Assembly (NCBI GenBank): GCA_018241985.1 | Contig: JAFECV010000076.1 | Location: 1 to 8,367 of the forward strand | Length of the DNA: 8,367 bases | Source: Pseudomonadota bacterium | GTDB taxonomy: Bacteria; Pseudomonadota; Gammaproteobacteria; Burkholderiales; Burkholderiaceae_C | Reading direction: 5' to 3' | In this document: positions 1-5,093 of the stretch, piece after piece | How the letters are laid out: every line of letters begins with the position of its first letter | Numbering within the stretch: position 1 is the stretch's first letter | Position numbers and translations under genes: made by a program | The notes under the pieces: model-generated | Database searches by the model: none | What the model saw: the letters and a program-made list of their open reading frames with translations, nothing else | What the model was told of the DNA's origin: nothing

Positions 1-284
1 TCGACCCACCACGCCGGCTTCGCGCGATTCGCGGCGATCACCTGGAAAAAGCGGCCGAAGTAGTTGCGCGGACCCAAAGCCGCAAGCTGGCGCTCCAGCT
101 CGGACCAGTCGAACCCGTAGGTCTCGGCGAGCGCCAGCAGCTTCGCCGGCAGCGACACGTAGCGCCAGTAGACGAACAACTTGTCCAGCATGATGAGCGC
201 GGTCAGCACGGCCAGCACCAGCAACGGATACACCATCGCTCCGCCGAATTTCAGCGCCTGCACGGCTTGTCGGATGTCTTCCAT
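1..284 (-). CDS. MotA/TolQ/ExbB-family proton channel subunit (ExbB-like), 3' end beyond left edge
   Basis: The first 94 codons of an inner-membrane motor protein are visible; the reading frame stays open to base 1, so the C-terminal part lies outside the window. The protein begins MEDIRQAVQALKFGGAMVYP and has one strong hydrophobic helix at about residues 14-33, followed by DKLFVYWRY. This is the usual start of ExbB/TolQ/MotA-type proteins: a short N-terminus, a GG-x-hydrophobic-YPLL helix, then an Asp/Arg-rich exit. In the family, ExbB with ExbD uses the proton gradient to energise TonB and so outer-membrane receptors. The ATG at 284 is preceded by a GAGAGAG ribosome site (292-298, minus strand) and lies 22 nt after the receptor gene's stop, so the two are almost certainly co-transcribed. 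ExbD and TonB would be expected further left. Whether it is ExbB proper or a TolQ/MotA relative cannot be settled from the N-terminus; the receptor neighbour favours ExbB. Confidence 0.8.
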   Translation of the reverse strand, partial: MEDIRQAVQALKFGGAMVYPLLVLAVLTALIMLDKLFVYWRYVSLPAKLLALAETYGFDWSELERQLAALGPRNYFGRFFQVIAANRAKPAWWV

Positions 285-306
285 GGAATATCTCTCTCGA
301 TGATGG

Positions 307-2670
307 TCAGAAAAGCTTGGCTAGGCCGACGTAGATGCCGCGGCGCGGCCCGAACTGCGGCGCGCCGACGCCGATGCCGCTGCCGTCGCGCAGCTCGTAC
401 ACGCGGTCGAACAGGTTGACGATCGCGATCCGGGCCTCGATCGTCCCCAGGCTCTCGGTCCGGAACCGGCGATTGGCGCCGACGTTGACCTGCACGTACG
501 CGGGCAGCTGGTCGGTATTGGCGAAGCCGCTTCGCAGCCCGCTTCCGAACAGCGCGTCCGCGGTGTACTGGGTGCCCTGCCACTTGTACGCGAGACCCGC
601 CGACGCGGTCCAGGTCTGGTCGTGGTCGGTGTGCACCCAGTGGTCGGCGATGTAGGCCAGTTCCGCCGGATCGAAGTTGAACTGCGCCGAATCGACGCCG
701 CGCGCCAGGCTGGTGGTGCGCGCCAGGTTGGCGTAGGCCGACAGCCGGTCGGTCTTGTAGCTCGCGGTCAGCTCCACCCCGTAGATCAGGCCCTGCGCAT
801 AGTTGAACGGCGTGAAGACCAGCGCCTGGCCGAACTGGCCCTCGTCGATCAGGTTGGTCACGCGCTTGTAGAACGCATCGATGCCGACATTCGCCGCGGG
901 CGTGATCTGGTGCGACACGCCGAAGTCGAAGTAGTGCGAGCGCTCGGGCTGGACCGGGTCGTTCTGCGACGTGGCGGGGGCGGCCGACGTCCCGGCGAAC
1001 AGCGCGAGGTTCGGCGACGAGACCAGTTCCGTCGGCGGCGGCGTGAAGTAGCGCGCGTAGCCGGCATGGATCGTGGTCCGAGGGGTGGCCTTGTAGACCA
1101 CGCCCAGGCGCGGGCTGATCTGCCCTGCCGTCACGAACTCGTCCATCCGGTCCGCGCGCAGCCCGTAGTTCAGCGTCAGGCGGTCGCTGATGCGCCATTC
1201 GTCCTGCGCGTACAGCCCGAACAGCTTGTTGCCGTTCTTCGCGTTGCCGTCGACGATCGTGAACGGCGCGCCGTCGACGTCGCCGTTGGCATTCACCGGA
1301 AAGACGGTGGAGCTGTTGTCGGAGCGATCGTTCTCGGTGCTCGCGAACAGACCCATGCGGATCGTGTGCGCGTCGTTCAGCCGGTAGGTGCCGTCCGCCT
1401 GCACGCCGTTGCTGAAGCTGCTGCGGAGCACGTCGGAGGCGACGCCGTTGAACACCAGGTCGCCGATCGGATCGGGCGTGAAGTGCACGCTGGTGTAGCG
1501 CGAGAACAGCGACACCTGGTAGTCGAACTTCGGCCCGGCCGAGCTTTGCAGCGAAACGATCCCGTAGCGATTGGTCTCCCGCTGGTTCTCGTCGAGCGCC
1601 GCCGAATCGAAGTTCGGCGCCAGCACGCCGAACCCGTTGCCGTTCGGGTCGACCGGCTGCCCTGGGTTGTTCGGGATCTGGAACTTGCCGTCGTAGCTGC
1701 CGAACATCGCGGACAGGCGGGTCGTCGGATCGATCAGGTACGACAGGTAGCCGAAGCCCTTGGCCTGGTTCGTGCGGTCGTGGATCGCGTTGAAGCCGGG
1801 GGCGGGATTTTCGATGCCGGCGTCGCTGGCCAACAGCGAACCCGTCACGTAATAGCTCAGGTTGCCCTTGGTATTGCCGTACTCGATGCTGGGGCTGAAG
1901 GTGCCGTGGCTGCCGCCGTACAGGTCGATGCGCCCGCCCTGCTCGATCTGGCGCCTGGTGTCGATCTCGATCACCCCCGCCGTGCGGTAGCCGTACTGCG
2001 CCGGCAGCGCGCCGGTCAGCAGGTCCACGCTCTGCGCGAACCGGGTGTCGAACGCCTGGCCGAAGCCGGTGATCCCCTCGGGAAGGATCACGCCGTCGAC
2101 GCGGTATTGCAGGTTGCCGTGGTCGCCGCGCACGTGCAACTGCCCGAACGAATCCTGCGCCACGCCCGGCGCCTGCAGCAGCACCTGGTTGAACGAAGTG
2201 TCCTCGCCCTGCGGCATCGAGTCGACGTCGCCCGCGCCGAGCCGGTAGACGCTGCCGCCGGTCGTCGGCGACAGGCCGCTGCGGGCCCGGTTGAGGCGTT
2301 CGGCCGCAACGCTGATCTCCAGCGCGCCGGTCGCCGCCAGCGTGAGCCGGGTCGCCGGCACGGCGCTGCCGGTCACGCTGACGATGGCCGTGCCGGTCTG
2401 AAATCCGGCCTTGTCGGCGACGATCGCATAGACCCCCGGCGCCGCGCCGGTGAAAACGAAATGCCCGGCAACGTCGCTCTGCGCATGGCCGACCACGCGG
2501 CCGTCGCGGGTCTTCAGGCCGAGGGTCGCGCCGGCCAGCGGCTTGCCCAGCGCGTCCTGCACGACGCCCTGGATGTCCGCGGCGGCCGCGGGCGTGACGC
2601 ACGCCGCGAGCGCGACCGCGATCCCGGCCGGCGCCACCACGCCGGCCATTGCTCTCTTTTTCAATGACAT
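307..2670 (-). CDS. TonB-dependent outer-membrane receptor with N-terminal carboxypeptidase-regulatory-like domain
   Basis: A 787-residue outer-membrane importer. I chose the ATG at 2670 over the in-frame TTG at 2682: the ATG has a GGAG six bases upstream, whereas that GGAG overlaps the TTG start. Residues 1-31 are a signal peptide (basic MSLKKR start, hydrophobic core, PAAAA before the D at 32). Residues about 32-112 form a CarboxypepD_reg-type beta-sandwich (GKPLAGATLGLKTRDG, then APGVYAIVADKAGF). A TonB-box-like stretch LEISVAAERL is at 117-126. The plug domain spans about 140-240 and contains LHVRGDHG (178-185), YRVDGV (189-194) and GVIEIDTR. The rest is a beta-barrel with alternating aromatic/polar strands, ending in a C-terminal Phe (GLAKLF) as outer-membrane barrels do. 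Length and layout fit the family. It sits between a His/Cys-rich small protein and an ExbB-like gene, which suggests uptake of a metal or metal chelate, but the ligand is unknown. Confidence 0.93.
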   Translation of the reverse strand: MSLKKRAMAGVVAPAGIAVALAACVTPAAAADIQGVVQDALGKPLAGATLGLKTRDGRVVGHAQSDVAGHFVFTGAAPGVYAIVADKAGFQTGTAIVSVTGSAVPATRLTLAATGALEISVAAERLNRARSGLSPTTGGSVYRLGAGDVDSMPQGEDTSFNQVLLQAPGVAQDSFGQLHVRGDHGNLQYRVDGVILPEGITGFGQAFDTRFAQSVDLLTGALPAQYGYRTAGVIEIDTRRQIEQGGRIDLYGGSHGTFSPSIEYGNTKGNLSYYVTGSLLASDAGIENPAPGFNAIHDRTNQAKGFGYLSYLIDPTTRLSAMFGSYDGKFQIPNNPGQPVDPNGNGFGVLAPNFDSAALDENQRETNRYGIVSLQSSAGPKFDYQVSLFSRYTSVHFTPDPIGDLVFNGVASDVLRSSFSNGVQADGTYRLNDAHTIRMGLFASTENDRSDNSSTVFPVNANGDVDGAPFTIVDGNAKNGNKLFGLYAQDEWRISDRLTLNYGLRADRMDEFVTAGQISPRLGVVYKATPRTTIHAGYARYFTPPPTELVSSPNLALFAGTSAAPATSQNDPVQPERSHYFDFGVSHQITPAANVGIDAFYKRVTNLIDEGQFGQALVFTPFNYAQGLIYGVELTASYKTDRLSAYANLARTTSLARGVDSAQFNFDPAELAYIADHWVHTDHDQTWTASAGLAYKWQGTQYTADALFGSGLRSGFANTDQLPAYVQVNVGANRRFRTESLGTIEARIAIVNLFDRVYELRDGSGIGVGAPQFGPRRGIYVGLAKLF

Positions 2671-2692
2671 GAACCACTCCAATGCACGGAAC

Positions 2693-2721
2693 GCGCCGCC
2701 CCGGCTGATGCGGGGCGGCGC
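2693..2721 (-). repeat. Perfect 10-bp GC-rich hairpin in the receptor's leader
   Basis: Arms 2693-2702 and 2712-2721 are perfect inverted repeats (GCGCCGCCCC / GGGGCGGCGC) around a 9-nt loop. On the minus strand the loop reads GCATCAGCC and the hairpin ends 22 nt before the receptor ATG. The four T residues on the minus strand precede the stem instead of following it, so it is not a normal terminator for this operon. Likely roles are an intercistronic mRNA-stabilising or attenuating stem, or a protein-binding operator; the sequence does not decide between them. Confidence 0.6.
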
Positions 2722-2751
2722 AAAACGCTCTGCGGAAAGAAAGGCGCGAAG

Positions 2752-3171
2752 CTAAAGAGCTTGCGGAGGAGCGCGGGAGTGGTAGCTGGCCAGCGGGAAC
2801 GAGAGCAGCCTGATCCGCGGCTGCCACAGGGACAGCACGTAGATCACGCGCAGGAACGCGGCCGGAAGGCTCGGGGTCGGCGGCTGGAAGTCGAGGGGCT
2901 GGTGCGCCGCGACCTGGCACAGGCCGCAGTGCGGATCCGGTGCATCGTCCCGATGGTGATGCCACGCTTCAGCGCAGGTCAGCGCCAGGAAGCACAGCAG
3001 CACGACCGCCAGCAGCCCGTGGCGCCAGCCGCGCACCGCATGCCGCAATGCACGCCTGCGAGCGCGAAGCGGTGTCCCGGCGGCATCATGCCGGGACACC
3101 CGCGGCGAGCCGGCCGCGGAAAGCGCCGGCAGTCGACCGGCCCGCGGACCGAGCGCCCGGGGCGGCGCCAT
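2752..3171 (-). CDS. Small membrane-anchored His/Cys-rich protein (DUF2946-like), function unknown
   Basis: From the ATG at 3171 this is 139 residues; that ATG has GGAG five bases upstream. About 50 Arg/Pro/Ala-rich residues then precede the only strong hydrophobic helix (about 52-66, LLAVVLLCFLALTC), which is too long for a normal signal peptide. A later start is therefore possible, for example the TTG at 3048 (98 residues, AGG six bases upstream). After the helix comes WHHHRDDAPDPHCGLCQVAAH (about 70-90), with H71-H73, H81, C82, C85 and H90 as a likely metal-binding patch, then a Pro-rich stretch and a second moderately hydrophobic segment (about 101-127). A single N-terminal helix followed by clustered His and a CxxC-type pair resembles DUF2946-type small proteins, which often sit beside metal-linked TonB receptors. 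The role is not known. It ends 81 bases before the receptor start on the same strand, so it is probably the first gene of that operon. Confidence 0.6.
   Translation of the reverse strand: MAPPRALGPRAGRLPALSAAGSPRVSRHDAAGTPLRARRRALRHAVRGWRHGLLAVVLLCFLALTCAEAWHHHRDDAPDPHCGLCQVAAHQPLDFQPPTPSLPAAFLRVIYVLSLWQPRIRLLSFPLASYHSRAPPQAL
3071..3100 (-). repeat. Perfect 11-bp hairpin near the 5' end of the His/Cys-rich protein gene
   Basis: Arms 3071-3081 and 3090-3100 (GGTGTCCCGGC / GCCGGGACACC) are perfect inverted repeats with an 8-nt loop that reads ATGATGCC on the minus strand. No T-run follows on either strand, so it is not a standard terminator. It lies inside the gene if the ATG at 3171 is used, but in the leader, ending 22 nt before the start codon, if the TTG at 3048 is used. 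Its position and strength suggest a structured mRNA leader or an operator. Confidence 0.55.
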
Positions 3172-3329
3172 GCGCGCTCCGGGCGTACCGGCGACATCGG
3201 CGGCAGTGACAGCGCTGTCCTTCATCATCGAGCCGGCAACCCGGGCACGGCATTGTGGCAGATGCAACCGCGCACCGGTTCTTCTTTCAACCTCGTTTGC
3301 ACACGGCGGATCGCCTTCGGCAGTCACCC

Positions 3330-3335
3330 TACAAT
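3330..3335 (+). promoter_or_regulatory. Possible -10 element (TACAAT) for murI and following genes
   Basis: TACAAT matches the sigma-70 -10 consensus at five of six positions and stands out in a GC-rich region, 107 bases before the murI start codon. I see no convincing -35 element at 16-18 bases; a TTGCAC at 3297-3302 is too far away. The 271-base region 3172-3442 is divergent and must also drive the minus-strand operon, but I find no clear minus-strand promoter, no Fur or Zur box and no riboswitch in it. Confidence 0.35.
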
Positions 3336-3442
3336 CGATCGTTCGTCCCGACAACCCGAGTGTTCCGGTCATGTGCGGTGCTCGCATCGGCGGCCGGCGC
3401 CGCTCCCGTCGTTCGAGGCGCCAAGTAACGAGAGCCCGGCGC

Positions 3443-4315
3443 ATGCGTCCGACCCCTGCCCCCACCCCCGCGATACCGCCGTCTCCGATCGGCGTGTTCG
3501 ACAGCGGCATCGGCGGCCTGAGCATCCTGCGCGCGCTGCGTGCGCAGCTGCCGAACGAGAGCTTCGTCTACCTGGCCGACAGCGGTCACGCGCCGTACGG
3601 CGAGCGCGGCGACGCGCACGTGATCGCTCGTGCCCGCGCGCTCACGCACTGGCTGCGCGACCGTGGCATCGGCCTGCTGGTGGTCGCCTGCAACACCGCG
3701 ACCGCCGCGGCGATCCATCTGCTGCGCGCCGAGCATCCGGAGCTGGCGATCGTCGGCGTCGAGCCTGCCCTCAAGCCCGCGCTCGCGCTGACGCGCACCC
3801 GGCGGATCGGCGTGATGGCCACGCGCGGCACGCTGGCGAGCAGCAAGTTCGCCGCGCTGCGGCGCTCGCTCGAGGACCGCGCCGAGTTCGTCTGCCAGCC
3901 CTGCGACGGTCTCGCCGACGCGATCGAGCATTGCGCCGGCAGCGGCGAGGATTCCGGCGTTTCTACGAAATTGATAGCACTCTGTGAAGAGTACACGGGC
4001 GCCATGGGCCGATTTGGCACTGAATCCGGACAGATCGACACGCTCGTGCTCGGCTGCACGCACTACCCGTTTGCCGAAACGCAACTGCGCGCGCTGGTCG
4101 GGTCGCAGGTGGCGCTGGTCGATCCGGGCGACGCGGTCGCGCGCCAGGCCGGCCGGCTGCTGCTGGGACTGCGCGGCGATGGTGACTCGGCGGCGCCTTT
4201 GCCACAGCGCCCGGGCCGCGTCACGCTCTGTGCAACCGGCGAGCCCGGGCTGCTGCGGGCTGCGGCGGCGCAGTGGCTGGCGCTGCGCCCGAATGTCGAG
4301 ATGCTACATGTCTGA
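3443..4315 (+). CDS. murI: Glutamate racemase
   Basis: A 290-residue cytoplasmic enzyme that interconverts L- and D-glutamate, supplying D-Glu for peptidoglycan. The active-site signatures are intact: DSGIGGLS from D20, SGHAPYG at about 47-53, the first catalytic Cys in VACNTATA (C83), and the second in LGCTHYPF (C205, H207). The cofactor-independent two-cysteine mechanism is established for the family, and the length matches the usual 260-290 residues. The ATG at 3443 is the nearest start to the conserved PIGVFDSG block, with a GAGAG-type ribosome site about eight bases upstream; the open frame upstream to 3170 is Arg-rich non-conserved sequence and is not included. A short AT-rich, rare-codon patch occurs around codons 173-185. 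The stop overlaps the next gene's start by 8 nt, so translation is probably coupled. Confidence 0.95.
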   Translation: MRPTPAPTPAIPPSPIGVFDSGIGGLSILRALRAQLPNESFVYLADSGHAPYGERGDAHVIARARALTHWLRDRGIGLLVVACNTATAAAIHLLRAEHPELAIVGVEPALKPALALTRTRRIGVMATRGTLASSKFAALRRSLEDRAEFVCQPCDGLADAIEHCAGSGEDSGVSTKLIALCEEYTGAMGRFGTESGQIDTLVLGCTHYPFAETQLRALVGSQVALVDPGDAVARQAGRLLLGLRGDGDSAAPLPQRPGRVTLCATGEPGLLRAAAAQWLALRPNVEMLHV

Positions 4316-5093
4316 TAGCAGCATGTCCGCATTACACGGTCGTTTGCGGCCTAAAACACCGAAAAAATCGGTGCATGCCACGGCGCTGCGTGCGCCGCGG
4401 CCGGCAGACGCCGCAGTGGCCGCGGCGACGGATCCGACCGCGCCCGAAGACTGGCAGGCGCTGCTGCGCGAGGTGCGCGCCTGCACGCTGTGCGCCGCGC
4501 ATCTGCCGCTCGGTCCTCGGCCGGTGCTGCAGTTGCATCCGCAGGCGCGCATCCTGATCGCGAGCCAGGCGCCGGGGCGCAAGGTACACGAATCGGGCGT
4601 TCCGTTCGACGACGCGAGCGGCGATCGCCTGCGCGACTGGATGGGCATCACGCGCGAGCAGTTCTACGACGCGCGGCGGATCGCGATCGTGCCGATGGGG
4701 CTGTGCTATCCCGGCCCGGGCCCGCACGGCGACCTGCCGCCGCGGCCCGAGTGCGCGCCGAAGTGGCGCGAGCGGCTGCTCGGCCAACTGAAGAACCTCG
4801 AGCTGACGCTGGTGATCGGGCAGTATGCGCACGCCTGGCACCTGGGCGAGCGCCGAGTCTCGGTGACCGACGCGGTGCGCGGCTGGCGCGACCACTGGCC
4901 CGCGCTGCTGCCGCTGCCGCACCCGAGCGGGCGCAACAACATCTGGCTGCGCCGCAACCCGTGGTTCGAAGCCGAGCTGCTGCCAGCATTGCGGCGCCGG
5001 GTCGCGCAGGCGCTGGCCGGCCGCGACCGGCCGCGCCGGCGCGCGGGGCGTATCGCCCGGGCCCCTTCCCCCGGGGAGCGACGTCATGGATAG
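4308..5093 (+). CDS. Uracil-DNA-glycosylase-superfamily protein with four Fe-S-type cysteines
   Basis: A 261-residue protein, presumably a cytoplasmic DNA-repair glycosylase that removes uracil or another damaged base. The first 45 residues are Ala/Arg/Pro-rich and look disordered. The core follows: C59 and C62 (CTLC), motif A with SQAPG (86-90) and SGVPFDD (96-102), then C133 and C149, and the motif-B-like loop LPHPSGRNN (213-221). The CxxC pair plus a second pair 16 residues apart matches the [4Fe-4S] ligand spacing of family-4 UDGs. Motif A aligns without gaps to the family-4 GEAPG...GxPF block, except that Q87 stands where family 4 has Glu. The C-terminal 30 residues are a basic tail. The ATG at 4308 overlaps murI by 8 nt; a second in-frame ATG at 4323 is possible. 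The gene ends within the start of narX. Superfamily membership is firm; substrate specificity is not. Confidence 0.82.
   Translation: MSDSSMSALHGRLRPKTPKKSVHATALRAPRPADAAVAAATDPTAPEDWQALLREVRACTLCAAHLPLGPRPVLQLHPQARILIASQAPGRKVHESGVPFDDASGDRLRDWMGITREQFYDARRIAIVPMGLCYPGPGPHGDLPPRPECAPKWRERLLGQLKNLELTLVIGQYAHAWHLGERRVSVTDAVRGWRDHWPALLPLPHPSGRNNIWLRRNPWFEAELLPALRRRVAQALAGRDRPRRRAGRIARAPSPGERRHG
4357..4373. repeat. Short hairpin with A5 loop; terminator-like on the minus strand
   Basis: Arms 4357-4362 (CACCGA) and 4368-4373 (TCGGTG) pair perfectly around five A residues, inside the low-complexity N-terminal coding region of the UDG-like gene. On the plus strand no T-run follows. On the minus strand the stem is followed at once by TTTTAGG, as in a weak intrinsic terminator, although no minus-strand gene is visible to its right. 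Confidence 0.4.
5073..5078 (+). promoter_or_regulatory. Strong ribosome binding site of narX (GGGGAG)
   Basis: GGGGAG lies seven bases before the ATG at 5086 and fixes the narX start. It is part of the palindrome CCCCGGGG (5069-5076) and can also pair with the C-run at 5062-5065. The site sits within the last codons of the upstream gene, so ribosomes finishing that gene would keep it open. Confidence 0.7.

Noticed and set aside
2580..2612. Possible lipobox (LAAC) in the receptor signal peptide
   Set aside because: TonB-dependent receptors are not normally lipoproteins, and a better signal peptidase I site (PAAAA before D32) follows a few residues later.
622..2667. Long plus-strand antisense open frame (681 codons) opposite the receptor
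   Set aside because: Arg/Val/Gly/Ala-rich composition typical of antisense frames in GC-rich coding DNA, with no recognisable motif or ribosome site.
2680..2688. 9-mer CGTGCATTG shared with 3046-3054
   Set aside because: As a lone 9-mer within a few hundred bases this is not unlikely by chance, and its distance from the adjacent hairpins differs between the two copies.
251..2965. Very long minus-strand open frame (904 codons) overlapping the receptor gene
   Set aside because: Extreme Arg/Gly/Ala content with no domain; it is the out-of-frame shadow of the receptor, which has a signal peptide, plug and barrel in the neighbouring frame.
3172..3442. Possible cobalamin riboswitch, Fur box or Zur box in the divergent region
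   Set aside because: Searched by eye on both strands for the B12-box word and for AT-rich palindromes; none is convincing.
2761..3987. Plus-strand 408-codon open frame crossing the intergenic region into murI
   Set aside because: It overlaps murI in another frame, is antisense to the His/Cys-rich protein, and has shadow-like composition without motifs.
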